Source: Theobroma cacao | Taxonomy: Eukaryota > Streptophyta > Magnoliopsida > Malvales > Malvaceae | Direction of reading: 5' to 3' | Assembly (NCBI RefSeq): GCF_000208745.1 | Contig: NC_030853.1 | Coordinates: 12,763,012-12,827,011, forward strand | Length of the DNA stretch: 64,000 nucleotides | Shown: positions 24,111 through 38,348 of the stretch, one piece after another | Numbering within the stretch: position 1 is the first letter of the stretch | How the letters are laid out: the number at the start of each line of letters is the position of its first letter | Translations under genes and position numbers: made by a program | The notes under the pieces: model-generated | Database searches by the model: none | The model's input: only the letters and a program-made list of their open reading frames with translations | What the model was told of the DNA's origin: nothing

Positions 24111-24273
24111 CTGCATTGATGCTCTAATCATGCAGTTCCTAGCAAGATTGACTATAAGTTCTATATAGTTGACTATAACTGCTTGTTCTTCACTTTTTAG
24201 AATTTTTAAAATCCAATTCACCCCTTTCTTAAATATTATTATCACTTATTTATTAAGCTAACGTTTTATAGCA
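24111..24273 (+). repeat. Element S 5' LTR, 3' tail
   Basis: Contains 'TTAAAATCCAATTCACCCC' (24206) and 'TTATTAAGCTAACG', the usual end of Copia LTRs before an ATTGGTATCAGAGCTT site. GACTATAAGTTCTATATAGTTGACTATAAC (24150-24179) echoes the 'agttgacc' repeats in the S 3' LTR. The LTR start is not visible to the left, presumably because the Copia element was inserted in it. Confidence 0.6.
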
Positions 24274-24275
24274 AT

Positions 24276-24288
24276 TGATATAAGAGCT
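24276..24288 (+). other. tRNA-Met primer binding site of element S
   Basis: TGATATAAGAGCT differs at two positions from the tRNA-Met site TGGTATCAGAGCT and is followed by TTGGTCTCAAATTTACA, as in many plant Copia elements. Confidence 0.7.
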
Positions 24289-25779
24289 TTGGTCTCAAAT
24301 TTACAGATTTAAACACTCTGAGTAAAGATCCTTGTTAGCTTTAAGAGGCAAAATGAGATGAGGAATCAAATGTGTTAGAGCACGGAAAAGCAACTTGAAG
24401 ATTGGATACTTTCTAGATACACAAAATTAAATTGGGTGACTTCTTTTTCAAAAATCTTTTTGTGCTTTTGAATTTAAGAATTTTGTTTACAATTTCTTGA
24501 GATTGATTAGGTAGCTTGGTTTCTAAAAATTGTTTGCCTTTTTGATTGAGAATTTTGGTTGCCTACTCTTGCTTGAATATTAAGTGCATAATTCTTCCTT
24601 GAGCTTTATTGACAAACCTTGATTATAAAAAACTAATTTAAATGTGATAAAAGTTACAAATTGCATAATCTTAAAGAAAACATGAACCTATGAGACTAAA
24701 ACTATGCACTTACATTGAACTTGAATATGTCATCATTTTTATTATTGATTTGCTTGCTTGATTGTGGAAAATTGTTTTGATAGAATTCCCACATGTTTTG
24801 TGATATTTATTACATATTATTTCTTTGAGGAAAAATAATTTTTAGGTATTATTTTTAAGCTTAAAAGGTTCGAAGTTGATGACATTTGAAGTGGCTAATG
24901 TGATTAATAGATTGATTTGCATAATTGCTTATTCTAGTAGTCTAAACAAGGAAAATAGAGTTTAAAGAGTTGACTATTTTATTTCCTTGTGTCAATGATA
25001 ATTTTTCCATTTGAACAATCTTGATTTGCATTTTAGTACTTGCTTGAATAGTTGAAATTGGTTAAATTTGAGCATGATAAGAATTGACTACTTGAATTGG
25101 TATCTTATATGAGAAATACTTGTCATCCTTGACCTTATAATGATTTATGAACAAGTTTGTTGCATAATGGAAATACTTTTAACTTGTTCTCATTGGATGT
25201 GTATGTTTACTTGCAATTTTGAATGATCGTAAAGGCATTAGTGGTACGTAATTGCACATAATTTAGAAATGACCCTTTACAAGCATAAACATGATTCATT
25301 ATGCTCATTACACATTTTGTAAATCATTTAAGGCATAATGGAACAAGATTGAATGACATTATGCTCATACTTTTACATAAAGTATGTCCAACTTAAATCA
25401 TGTATGCTTTAAGGACAAATTTTGAAAAGAGAAACTAAATGACCTGTCTTGCAAAATTGTTTTCTTTGTGTTTGAAATTGATTTATTATCTCTTTGATTT
25501 TGATTGAATGAGCAAAGTTGATTTGATGCATGTAAAACTTGAAAAAGTGTGTCTTATGTTGAAAATGCTACTATAACTTGTCAATGATGAAAATGAATGT
25601 ATGAGTAAATGCTTAAATTTATTAATTTTATTATTACTCATGTGCTTGCATAGATAACTTTATTTCTTAAGAATTTGAATGCTCAAATGCTTAGTCTAAG
25701 AGTGAATTCTTGAATATGCTTCATGTTTGTGCTTAATTGATTGTTTCAAAATTGATTTCTTGATTACGCATATAGATGT
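24289..25779 (+). other. Element S interior, part 1
   Basis: 1.5 kb without a gene. AT-rich, rich in TTGATT and CTTGAA words, no motif recognised. It ends in GATGT, the left TSD of LTR G. Confidence 0.5.
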
Positions 25780-28700
25780 TGTAATGACCTCTATTCTGAT
25801 CGTTACTGATGTTTCAGACTTGCGAGTAAACCCACTAAATCCCGAACAAGTCTAATTTAAGATTCATGTTAATTAAATCAAATATACTTTTATGTATACA
25901 ATCGACTAGTGATAACGATACTATCGTTTACTCAATCCAGATAAACATTGGTAATCAATACTTCACTACTAGATGAAAATATCCAAATGTCGATAAACTT
26001 CCAACAATTTAACACTGCACTTAATGTTCATTACACAACCACAAAGTTTTTAGCAAATACATAACCTTTAGATTAACAAATTTTTTTTACAAGTCTAGCT
26101 ATTTACACAACACGACCTCTATAAGAGATGCCATTACCTATGTTGTAGCAAGTCTCGATGTGTTGCGCAATGCACTTGAGCTGATTACTTATTTGCAAAA
26201 GGAAATAAGGGGTGAGTTTCACAGAATCAATGATCATCAACTCCGTGAGTAGGGTGTAGATGGGAAACAAGCATGAAGTAGAAGATTTGAATATTAAAAC
26301 ATAAGAGTATGCAAAAATTAAATGAAGCAGCTGCGCCTTACTTGTAAAACCAAGAATTTAGTGTAATATAATCGTTCAAATCAAGTATCGAAACCAATAC
26401 AGGTAAAGAGTTCTATCGTCAAAATCATTTAACCACTTTACTTAAGCAAATCAGTGTAAACATGCAAGCTCCTGTAAAATCAAGCATTATCAAAGCTCAT
26501 ATGCAATGTCGTAAATCATCTTGTACACGAGGGGTTAAATCCAACGTCATTGTATAAATGGGAGAGCTACGAAAAATCTTATAGTTCTCACCATGCGTAT
26601 AAATACAAGTTTGAAAACCCAAAGAGATATCCCTATTGAGTAGGTAATAAAAATAAGAACTCATAGACCCGTTTTCACGTAATAACATTCGGGAGCTTTG
26701 CTCTACCGATCCCTACAGCCATGGAAGTCTTGATGATGTTGGTCGACATCGGAGAAATCAAGCGGTTGCAATCGTGTATATCACTAGTGGCCTAGCCACG
26801 TATATATATATCATAGGCCGTGGCCCCCGCCATGCCCAACAGCTCGTCAACGACCCAAAGATTTTCTAGCTAGAGCTCACTTGTGCACAAAGGTTACACT
26901 ATCTCGATGTGACATTCGGCCTACTCGTGAATCTCCCGATTTGGCAAAACCATTTAAAAATTAAGTTAAGTTCTCAAAAGCTTATTTCAAAACCATTTTC
27001 GAAACATTCAACATCATAACATGATGAAATCCTTATAAGACTTTATAACATAAAACCTTTGCATGAGTTTGAAACATCAATCTGCATGGTGAATATATGT
27101 TTTATTCATGAAGGCACACCACACAAACTATAAGGCATATTTTGATAGAAATCGTGTTAAAAAACTTGTTTCTCAGTTTAAAAACCCCTTTACGTATATA
27201 GCTTATATATATATATATTCAAAACACTTTCAAGCATTTAAGCATCCACAAAATACCTAGGATTTCTATCAGCTCATGCTTTCCATAAATTTGCATTTAA
27301 AGTAAATCAACACGTATATATATATATATTCATAGTTATGGGAATTTTAAAATGGGCACCCCCTACTCACCGTACAATAGCGGGATACTATGTTGATATT
27401 GACTCAGATGCGTATCTAGCTAATTCTACTTGCAGGTCACCCGTTACCTTGTCCAGCATGCCACCACCGCACACTTTCTCTACTTATATGCTTTTTAGAA
27501 ACCATTCAAACCCAATACTCTTAATTGTGCTCATACATGGGCGGCACATAAATCAATAATTCTTTAACCAAAATTTATAGTTTTCATCAATATTATCCAC
27601 AATCATTTAACATACAATCCACACACTTTCAACCAACTATAGCTAACACAATATACTATACGTTGCACGCTCACCTTTCGATTTTAGCTTGAATTCCACA
27701 CACAAAGTTTACAATTTTCTCACATCCATGGTCACCATTGCTGCCACAAGCACAAACAATTAGCACACATCTCATATATCCTTTCTACTTGTGATTTCAA
27801 GACTAAAATACTTACCCATTGCTCATTTAACTCAAAAATCACCATGCATTCCAAGATCTACCTACATGCATGCCTCGGGTCCTTTGAATCTTTGTAGATT
27901 CTTGCTGCCATAAACAAAATCTCACATTATAATTAGTTCAAAGGACTTACATTCAAACAAAAGGATGGGTTTTACCTTCCTTACCTTGGAGTATTTAAGC
28001 CAAACCACCAAGCTCTCCTTAGACTTCAACAATGACGTGTGGATGAGAGGAAAAACCTCTCAGTTTCTCTAGCTTCTCCAAGCTTAATCTTCCTTCCCTT
28101 TTTTTCCTTTTCTTTCTTCTCCGTTCTTTTTTTACTTTGTTATGACCGGACCTCTCGAGGCAAAAGCCTTGAAAATGACTTTTACTTTCCCATTTTGCCC
28201 AGACATGGGCAGATTGCCCAAAGTCACATTCTTTTCCATTATTTTCTTTTCTTTTCTCTTTACTTTTCTTGCATGGGCGGATTGCCCAAAGCTTGATGAC
28301 TTTTTGGCATACTTCCTTTATCTTTTATGTGGTTAAAATCACAAGGCAAAAGCTTCTGAAACCTTTCCACCCGCCACTTCGCTTTCCCATTTTTTTTTCT
28401 TTTCTTGATTTCTTTATTCCATGTACCTCATTCACTTTATATTTTATTTTTGTCACTTTTTGACCCATTCAAATCACATGCAATCCACTTTCTTCTTTCT
28501 TCATTTGACCACCAATGTACCAATCACATTACATGTACATAAATTTTAGTCTTATTATTTTTCTCTTTTACTTAACATGGTGGGGGTCCCATATGTTCCC
28601 CACTAACTTTTTTTTTTTATATTATGATTTGCATGTAATAGTAAATCCACATGTATATTTTCATATCCCACATAAAATAACTTTCCTTGGTTAGTAAGTG

Positions 28701-31192
28701 TCCATTTAACTTTAAATATTGAATTTGCACATAATTCCTCAAACTTTTTCCTATTTACAATGTGACCCTCCAAACTTTCATCCTTTACAATTGGTCCTTC
28801 CAACATTCTTTACTTCCAATTTTTTTCTACCTTCCTTCCTTTACACGTGTACAAACAAAATATAAAATTTACACCTCACCAAGGTATCACCATAATATTT
28901 AAATATTTACTTACCCTCTCTTGCTCTATTTAATAAAGACATGTGGGCAACTCTAACGCCCTTTTTCCTTCAAAATTCTTTCTTACTTTTTCTCTCTCAC
29001 TTAGATTAGTTATATAATCCTCCTTCATGACTAATTTCAACAATAGATAAAATATTAATATTTTAATATTATTTTATTCTAAAATATTCTTTTCACTCGT
29101 TACCACTCTTGGGCATTTTTATTTATGTCAATTGACCCTTTGTCTCATCGTTAGGGTCTTATTAGCTTTTGTACGAGGGTACGTGTCACGACCCGAAACT
29201 CCCCTCGAGCCCGTGACAATCGTCGCGATGCCCCGATGGACATTCACTACTTGAAATGCCAACCGAAACCCTGCAAGGCTTAATATCAGTTTCTCTTTTC
29301 CCCGGTGAGTAACCATTGCCAAATATCCTGTTCAAAAAGGATTTAAGCTATTTCCAACTTAAATCAAATAAAATAAACATTTTCGTCTCACAAGGGCATT
29401 TTGGTAATTTTTCACTAAAAATTTTAAAATCAGCTAAAAAGGTAGTAAGCAAGTACAAATTACATAATTCGCAATCAAAATTAAGTTTAAGCATCTAAAA
29501 CCTTTATTTAAAATAAAATTATAATTATTTGGATATAATAAGAAGTTAAAACAAAATATTCAATGAAATATTTTACTTTCTTATAAAACAGTAATTTTTG
29601 AGTTATACTTAAATACTTTTTGTAACATAGAGGCAGAATAAATTCATTCATACTGTAACGCAATAAACTAGAGTATTTAAATTAATTTAAATTTATAATA
29701 TCAAGTGGGCCTAAAAATAACTAGAAGTAAGGAAAACTGTGAACTTACAGTTTTGAGGACGCAAATCCAATGGAAGTCCTCGATGGAATCAGTTATCTAC
29801 AGTCTACTCGGAGCCTAAAATGGGTGGAAAGGAGGATGGTGAGATTATAAAATCGCAGTGAGTAAACAAACATCATTTAAATCAGCCGAGTAAAAGGAGA
29901 TAATCAAAATATCCCATCACATCACGTATTTCACAATTTGAAAATTCATCCCAACCTATGCAAACTGTTATTTTCCATTTAATTTCTCATTAAGGCTTAT
30001 GACTTTCATAAACATTTGGCTCATGCCATCAAATAGTACTTGATGACACCTTGATCAGAGGCGTACACTCGAGCCCACCAAGGCTGTTAAAATTTTGTAT
30101 ACACATAAAACATATTTTTAGTTTGAGAAAAATACAGTCGCTCCTTGGCGTTAGCGGAGTTCATCATCACAAGGTAGTTCGGCGTGACATGAACTCTATC
30201 CATACCTCAAGAGATACCCGACGCGCCTCTCTGACCGAGGTACATATATATATCCGAATTTCGTGCCCCTCTAATAGGCTGGTTCACAGAATCCGCCCAC
30301 TGCAGCAAGCTAAACCCACCATACAATAAAATTCAATAACATGGTATGACAATTATTGTAATTCACAGCCTTTCAAAGCTAAATACACATTTCATATATT
30401 TCAATACAAACACCAATTCAACCATTCATGCAAATATCGGCATAAGCTATTCGATTTCAAATCATAAATTTATGACATAACAAGTGGTATCCAATTACTC
30501 TATTTTTCAAAATCATTACTCGATTTCAAGACATTTTATAAAATTTTTTCATGTAAATACATTTTGTTTGTAAAACACAAAGATTTACCATTTAAACTCC
30601 TTTTCATAAAATTTCACCAAAATCGAATAAAAACATACTTTATATAATTAAAATGATGGTAAGGTTACTCACCTCACAATAACAGGATTTGTACGTCGTT
30701 ATTGATTCGTATACGCGTACAAGTATTCCTAATTGCCAATCATATACTTTGTTTGACAAGCTTCCACCATAACTTTCCTAGCAATAATTTAAATCCACTA
30801 TATTTAGTACATCAATTCCACTTCTCTCTCTCATTCTATTATAAATCCACTCACCTAATTCACATCTTCATATGTTTTTACTATAATTAATTGCATCCTT
30901 TACTCACGTACTTTTTTAGATTATTAACACCGGTAACTTATTTATGGTATTAAGTGCCTATTTCAACCTTTTAAACAACTTAAATTTACTTCATATCACC
31001 AACTAACCAATGTATAATTAAATAAAATAAGCTAGCCTCCATATAGTCCAATTTCACAATAAGCCATGGAGAAGAGTAAAGAATTTTACCCAATTAAGCT
31101 AGGTTGGCCTAAGTCTCCACTTTCCTTTTCTTTTGGTCTTTTCTTCCTTTGGTGTTTTTGGACTCTTTTATGATCTCTCCTCAACTTATTTC

Positions 31193-31275
31193 TATTGGGC
31201 CATGCCCATTTTTCTTTCTTGTTGGGCCATGCCCATTTTCCTTTCTTGTTGGGTCATGCCCATTTTCCTTTCTTA
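31193..31275 (-). repeat. 27-bp tandem repeat, three units, in LTR H
   Basis: GGGCCATGCCCATTTT-type units start at a fixed 27-bp step (CATGCCC at 31201, 31228, 31255). Each holds the short inverted word GGGC-CAT-GCCC. ORFs of about 100 codons over it are repetitive and not conserved. Confidence 0.75.
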
Positions 31276-31930
31276 TTACTTTCTTTTATTTTCTTTTCTT
31301 TTCTTTCTTCCATCGTCCAGCAGCCCTTGTTGTCTTTCTTTTTCTTTTCTTCACATGCATAACCGTCCCAATTTCTTCCTCTCTCTCCCTCTCACCACCG
31401 GCCACACTTTCTTGCCTTTTATCTTTCAATTTTTCAGCAGCTAAAACTGCTCATATTGGCTTCAAAATCAGCAGCTAAGCTACTCTGTTTTTTCTCAAAA
31501 ATTCAGTAGCTAAGCTGCTCTTTTCCCTCAAAAAATTGGCAGTCAAAACAACAATAATTAACCACCAAAACAGCACCTTACAACCTTCAAATTCTACTGC
31601 AAAAATCTACACTTTTCAGTCCCCAAAACCAACAACAAAGCTGCACTTTTTGACCTCCAAAATCAGCAAAAAAATTACACTTTTCAACCTCCAAAACCAA
31701 CCCTTAAATGGTTCTCTCTTCCTTCTTGAATGGTAGCAAAAATCGACCCCTCAACTCAGCTCTCTCCCTCCTCTCACTTTCTTTCTCATGCTCGGCTTTC
31801 TCTTTATTTTTCTTTCTCTCAGCTCCTTCTTTCTTCCTTTTTTCTTTTGTTTCTCTTTTACTCTCCCTCACAACTGACCTCTCTTCTTCTTTGTCTTCTT
31901 TACTTAGCTTACTTAATTATATATATATAT

Positions 31931-34763
31931 TGTCACGACCCGGAACCTCCCTCGGGCCCATGACAACCGTCGTGACGTCCCGATTGCACTCATTACCCGG
32001 AATGCCAACAGGAACCCTACAAGGCTTACATATCAGTTTCTTTCCTTTCTTGTGAGCAATCGTTGTTAAACATTCCATTTAAAACAATTACCGGTCGTTT
32101 CCGGCTCAAATAAATCCAAAGAAATTTTTTTTAAAAGGATTTATAGACAAATATCACTATTCTAAATATTGATTAAAAAATAGCATTTTTATATAAAACA
32201 ATATTTATAGAAACACGTGTAAGAAATCTTTTGTAATGTGTAAGTAAAATAAATTCATACATACAAAAATTTACTAAGTTATAATGTACAGTAATGGTTA
32301 CAATGACAAGTGGCCCAAAATACACCCAGTGTTTGTGCTAGAAACCTACTGTCTGTGTGGTAGAGATGTCAACTGGAATCCTTGACAAAATAGGGTATCT
32401 ATAAGCTGCCACAGACCTGAAATTTTTGGAAAGGAGGTGGGTGAGATTTTGCAATCCCAATGAGTAAACAGACATTATCATAAATATCTAAAGGCAAGTA
32501 AAATGGAGGCAAGTTTAAACAACAAATTACGAAACATTTCATAATGTTTTCAATTTATTTCTTAAACCATAAAATATTTGTAATTTACCAAAACAGTTGT
32601 TAAGGCTTATGTCTTTTATTAAAAACAAGGCTCAAGCCAAAACTAATCCTCGGGGATACCTTGGCCGAGGCATCTAACCGAGTCCGCCAAGGGTGTTAAA
32701 ATATTCACACGTGAAACACATTTTTATTTTTAAAACCAGCCGTTCCTTGGCGTTGGCCGAGTTACACATTCACGTGGGGGTTCGACGTGAAGTGAGCTCT
32801 AATACTACCCCAGGAGTTACCCTCCTCGCCTCTACAACCGGAGTAACTATATAACTGGGTTTACCGTGCCCCTCTAATAGGCAGTCCACGGAAACCCGTC
32901 ACTGCAGTGACTAACCCACCAATTTTAATAAAATTTCGACAGTATAACGTGGCTTTTATTTATTTATCCAGCCTGCATAGTAAAAACAACTTACATAAAT
33001 TTCCCAATGCACTCACAAAATATAGCCACATATACTCATTTCTCATAAGCCATTCCTAGGAAAATATATATTTTTCAAGTCAATTTGCAGCCTCCAATTA
33101 CTCAATTTCATAATCAATACAATATATTTTTATTTGTCACATTTATTCCTAAAACATCAAAAATCCCGTTTTAATCTCGTTTTCATTTCATAAAATACAT
33201 AAAGGGCATTTAAAAATAAACTCTAGATAATTTACAATAATAATAAGTTTACTCACCGTTTGTACAAACTAAAAGCTTTCTAAGCGCCCCGATCACTACT
33301 CGTCGGGTACGACTTCTTTGCCTTTTCCGGAAGGCTCTCCTCCTAGACACATTACAAAAATTTACACAATTCATCACATTGATGCTAAATCACTATATAA
33401 TTAACTTAAATCCTATACTAATGCATGGTATGAAATGCAATAGCCTAAAACGGCTTAAACGCGGTATTAACCTATTTTTGGCACTTTGCCCGATAAATTG
33501 CTAACGCGCTCCATTTTAGCTCTAAATCATCCCATTCTCTCTCCAACATTTCTAACCATTAAATATCAGCCAATAACCTTCTAAAAACAACAAAATCAGC
33601 TCACTCCCTTCCTTGGAAAATTCGGCCAAAAATGGGACATTAACTCGGTTAATTTTCTACTTTGTTTTTCTATCACGTTTAATCGTTTTTCATCATTTTC
33701 TCTTCATTTTCCTTAGAATAAAATCAATTCATCATCATTGTACAGCATTGAGCATCCAGCCAAGAGTGGGTATTGTGAAAATTTAATGATTTCTTGCCCA
33801 ATTTAATTTCTAAACACATTTAACTAACTAAAACTATCAATTTAACTAAAAATCAAAACCTAAAAATTTCAATTTCTCTCCCCTAGAATTTCGTCCAGCC
33901 CTTGATATCACTTTTTGATCTCTCTCCTCAAGCATGCTAAATGGAAATAAAGGCATAGGAAAGGTAGAAATCAAGCTAAAATCGAAAAATCTTACCGTTA
34001 GACGCGTAAACGGTCGAAAACCGCGAATTTCCCTTTGAATTTTCTTGTTTCTCTTTGGTTTTTCTTTTTTTCTTCCTTTCCTCTCTATTTCCTCTCTTGT
34101 TCTTCCTTATGGCCGGCCAGCACTCTAAAATTGGGTTTAAATGGGCTGACTTTTCATTAAAATAATATTATTTCATTAAAAAAATGCCACGTGTCACTTT
34201 CCCATTGGCCCATTTTTAAAATTTCATCCATTTGTTTCCAAATTTTCACCATACACTTGTCCCACATATCCATAGCTTAGATAAAATTCTCAGACTTATC
34301 CAAAGTCTTGGTGGAGTAATTTTTGAAATTTACACTTTTGCCCCCGTAAAAGTCAAAAATTACATTTTTGCCCCAAAAACTGAAAAATTGCCCATAGACA
34401 TATTTTTCATCCCTTATACTCATACCATTCTCCAATTTGTCAAATTTGATCTAAATTCTCTCAAAATCTCAAATTTTGTCCATGGGTGGAAAAATTACGA
34501 TTTTACCCCTAAACATCAAAATTTTCAATTTTTCCCCAAATGAACCCTCGAACTCCGAACAATCATTTTTAGTCATTCCTTGACTATAAAATGTTAAATT
34601 TCATCCTACGATTCCTATTTGAACTAGTTCGAGGTTAAATCAATTCAAGTGTACTGTTAGGTACAATAACGGGTTTCGTCTATTTTTAGGGACTTTCCTA
34701 GCATAATAACATGCTACTCAGTGCATGTATGTTATGACATGTATTTATAGGTCGGGTTTTACA
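31931..34763 (-). mobile_element. Solo LTR, family A, reverse (TSD TATAT)
   Basis: Starts TGTCACGACCCGGAACC and ends AGGTCGGGTTTTACA, 2833 bp. TATAT stands on both sides (31926-31930, 34764-34768), within an AT microsatellite of LTR H, so part of the TSD match could be chance. The H sequence continues beyond it. The structured module is at 32650-32920. A segment at 33280-33350 (GTCGGGTACGACTTCTTTGCC) is close to LTR I at 38060-38100. Confidence 0.9.
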
Positions 34764-35623
34764 TATATATTATTCTTTTTTGAATGTTCCACATAGTTCC
34801 AACATGACCGGCCCCTCCAAAAATTTTTTCTTCCTTCACTTTTTTACTCCACATGGCCGACCCCCTCCATTTAACCAAGTAAAGAGTCTTTGACTCTTTT
34901 TATTGACCACATGGGCGGTTTCCCATGTTGGTCTTCTTATATATATATATATTTATATTTATATACTATTATTACTGTACTATATGTTCATTTTATTTCT
35001 CTCATTAATTCCACTACCTATCCTTTAATCTTTATATTTTAAATTCTATCTCTTTGATGCATCTAAAAATTTCAATTTTCATTTATCTTCCTTTCTCTGT
35101 GCGTGTACCACTGAAATATAAAAATTGCACCTCAACGTGGTATTACCACAATATTTAAATATTTACTTATCTGCGTTGGTTCAACTTAACAAAACAAGCG
35201 TATTTCACTTTCGTCGTTCATTTCTCCAAAAATTCACTTATATTTCTTCTCCCCCACTTGAATCAACCATATGATCCTTCTTCATGACTGATTTCGACAT
35301 CCGATTAAATATTAATATTTTAATATTATTTTATTAATAAAATATTATTTTATTCTAAAAATTTTATCTTGTCTCCTTGGTACTCAAAATACCTTATTAT
35401 GCCTCACTTGACTTCCGAATCACCTTTTATCTAATAAATTCTCCTCCGATAAAATTTTATTATTTTATTATTATTTCCTCGCGTGTAAAATATTTATCAT
35501 AAACTATTCATTTCATCTTTTATCACTTTTAAACATTTTAATTGATCTCAATTTGCATCCGATCAACTTTATTAATCACCGTTTCAAAATATGGGGTATC
35601 ACAGTACGGGGTGTTACAGATGT

Positions 35624-36541
35624 GATTAGGATGAACTCATTGAACTTCATAAAAATCATTTTTGGTTCATCTATCATTTTGGTCAAGTCACATGCTCACA
35701 TGATATTTAATGTTGCTTGACCTAATCAAAATCAAAACTTGACTTGAGCTATGTGTTTTGAATATAAATTTGATTGTCAAGTTTGATCATGACATTTATT
35801 GCATTAACATAGTTAAAATATCTCTTGAAAATTTATTTAAATAATTAACTATGTCTTTCATAAGCTTAAATGATTACGTGATCTAAAGATTTTGTATGCA
35901 TATAACTTGAAATTATAGGTTATCAATTGAATGCATATCTCTTATATCTTAACAATTGGAATTCATTAATATTTGGATGTTTACTTTTAACATATTCATT
36001 AGTTGAGTGCTTTATTTCTGATATCTCATAATAATTGGTATCACTAATGAATCATGAATCATTGAGAAACAGCATGTACCTTGAACTTCATTAATTACAT
36101 ATTTCTTTAATAGGTATATGTCTATATATTTTCGATGAATGAAATCATTTTTGCATTTTTTGGATCAAAGTGGAATCATGATTAGTGAAGATAGCCAAGA
36201 TTTCCCTTGCAATCATACTTGTACTTGCTTGATCATAACATTCTTTTATATGATTGCATTAAGTGCTAAATGCTTTGGTAATGCTTCATTGATAACAATA
36301 TTTTCTTGATGTTAAAATTTTCCCTTATTTATAATCTCATATATAATTTAAAGGATATTTCTTAAAATGCTTGCTTGATAATGACTTGAAAGAATGATTG
36401 TTAAATGAATAGTTGATGATCAGAAATGCTTAATCATGATATTTGATGATATGGTTTTATTGTGAAAATTCTCCTTGAATTGTCATTCTTTATATAAATT
36501 GAAGAATTCTTATGAAATGATTAAAATTGCTTGGTTGATAG
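35624..36541 (+). other. Element S interior, part 2
   Basis: Same AT-rich style as part 1 (TTGATAATGACTTGAAAG, TGCTTGATAATG), no ORF. It ends in GATAG, the left TSD of LTR I. Confidence 0.5.
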
Positions 36542-38348
36542 TGTGAGACCCTGTCAAGCTCGATTAAAAGACGGTATTGTACCGAGTGGTACAACTAAGT
36601 TAAATCGAGCCTTAAACTAGTTCAAATAAAAATTCTAAGAGGAATTTGAAAATTTTAAAACCCAAAGAATGACTTAGAATAGTGATCGGAGTTCAAGGTC
36701 CAGTTTGGAGTCCATTAGAAAAATTGACCGATTAGGGACAAAACGGTTATTTCACCATTTGATGATAAAATGGAGATTTTTAGCCAAATTTTGATCACAT
36801 TTGACCAAGAATAATTATATGAGATATAATTATGATTATTGGAGTATAAAATGATGTTTAGCAGTGAAAAATTGTGATTCCCAATATTTTTGGAGCACAA
36901 GGGCAAAATGGTAATTTTACCACTAAGGACTAAACGGGAATTTTTATAAAACAATTTTTGCCCCATTTGATTAATATTGATCAATATTAGTGTTATTTGA
37001 GGTTGAAAAGTAGAAATAATGTGATTCCGGTACATTCCGGAGTATAGGGGCAAAATCGTAATTTTTTCACCTAGGGGGCAAATCGGTAAATTTTTTGCCC
37101 CAGCACTTGTCAAGACCAAGGGATTTTAATTGTGGTAGAATTGGATAAGTACCAGAATATTTGTGGTGGAAAATTAAGAAGAAAAAAGTCAAAAAGTTAA
37201 AAAATTTGGCCAATAAGCATGTGACACGTGGCATGCTTGATTATTTTATTATTTTCTATAGAAATCAGCCCATTAAATCCCCAATTCTCTCACCATATTC
37301 TGCCTAGGCAACCAGCAACAAGAACAAAGGAAGAACAAAGGGAAAAACAAGAAAACCTAGGTGAAAATTCAAAGAAAAAGTGAAGAAATCAAGGAAACAA
37401 GCTAGGTAAGTTAAAATTTCTTTAATTCTCCTTGATACCTAGCTTACCCATGCTTTTGTTCTTGATTTCCATGGTTGAATATTGAGTTATCATGATGAAT
37501 TCAATTCTGAAAAATGGGTATGGAAGAGGAATTGTTGTTGGAATAATTTGATTTTAGACTATGTTAGTGTTTAGGGATAGTTAAGCATGGTTATGAACAA
37601 AAACACAAAAGAAATATTCAATTTCTCTAGGGTTCCTTGTTGGCCGAACCATGAGGGCTGAATATCAATGGGGGATTGTTTTTATTTCAAGGAAAATGGC
37701 ATGGAAAATGATGAATTAAGGTGAAACGGTTATGTAGAAAAAAATTCGATGCTAGTGCACCAAATGCCCAAATTTTTCTATAAGGAATTGTGAGGGTTCT
37801 AATGCTGAATTTGGCTTTATTTAAATGTATGTGGTAAATTAAGGTATTAGAGGAGAAATGAATTAATTTGGAGGTGATTTGGACACAATCGCCGATTAAT
37901 CGGGTGATCGGTCGAATTTAATCGATACCGTGATTAAGCGGTAATCGGACATATTTTTGCATTTACATATCAAGCATTAGTAATTTAAATTAATTTATAT
38001 CAATTTAGGGACAATATAGTAAATTCCTCGACTTTGTTATTTGTCAAGGTGGTGAGACGTCCGGAAAAGGCAAAGGAATTGCGCCTGAGGACTATTAGTC
38101 AGAGTTCACCCGGAATCCGGATTTTCGACACCTGTGAGTGGACTGCCTATCAAAATTGTTTTGGGAATATGACTGTTTTGAACAAAGTGTTTGAATGATT
38201 TTATGCAATTTTTCATGAAAATGAATGCCTTGGGAACAAGCTTTTGAGAAAAGGTTTATGTTATGAAATGTGGTTATTATGGATTTCTATGTGGCTGCAT
38301 TATGTTGATATACATATATGCTTGAATATAATGTTGTGTAATTATGTT

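Larger units (their letters stand above)
29184..35603 (-). mobile_element. Solo LTR H, reverse (TSD GTACG), mosaic of A and C/G types
   Basis: Pieces 29184-31930 and 34769-35603 (about 3.58 kb without the inner LTR), flanked by GTACG (29179-29183, 35604-35608). On the minus strand the end (GTTTCGGGTCGTGACA and the following ~1.5 kb, with the A module at 30040-30315) is family A. The start (TGTGATACCCCATATTTTG) and the promoter half are of C/G type: TACGTCGTTATTGATTCGTATACGCG (30691-30716) resembles 27390-27410 in G, and 35100-35590 resembles 63560-64000 and 44400-44870. The TSD shows that the mosaic inserted as one unit. Confidence 0.85.
25780..35618 (-). mobile_element. Solo LTR G, reverse (TSD GATGT), holding LTR H
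   Basis: Left piece 25780-29183 starts TGTAATGACCTC. The right piece is only 10 bp, 35609-35618 (GGGTGTTACA), because LTR H was inserted there. GATGT flanks the whole (25775-25779, 35619-35623). Without H the LTR is about 3.4 kb, reading TGTAACACCC...GTCATTACA on the minus strand. It has a (TA)n run at 27315-27330 and pyrimidine-rich tracts (28060-28470) that give low-complexity ORFs of no meaning. Confidence 0.9.

Noticed and set aside
24060..24273. Exact right end and TSD of the Copia element
   Set aside because: No TG...CA end followed by GGATT or another repeat of the left flank was found; left as approximate.
28039..28463. Overlapping ORFs of 64-85 codons in LTR G
   Set aside because: Pyrimidine-rich low-complexity sequence in two frames, inside a TSD-bounded solo LTR.
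31133..32055. Several overlapping ORFs of 66-115 codons
   Set aside because: Phe/Ser/Leu-rich readings of pyrimidine tracts and a 27-bp tandem repeat in LTR H; two frames are open at once, a sign of low complexity.
36715..37119. 134-codon antisense ORF in LTR I
   Set aside because: Its sequence is decayed A-type LTR repeats (multiple 'KITILPL' echoes of one repeated phrase), with no conservation in other copies.
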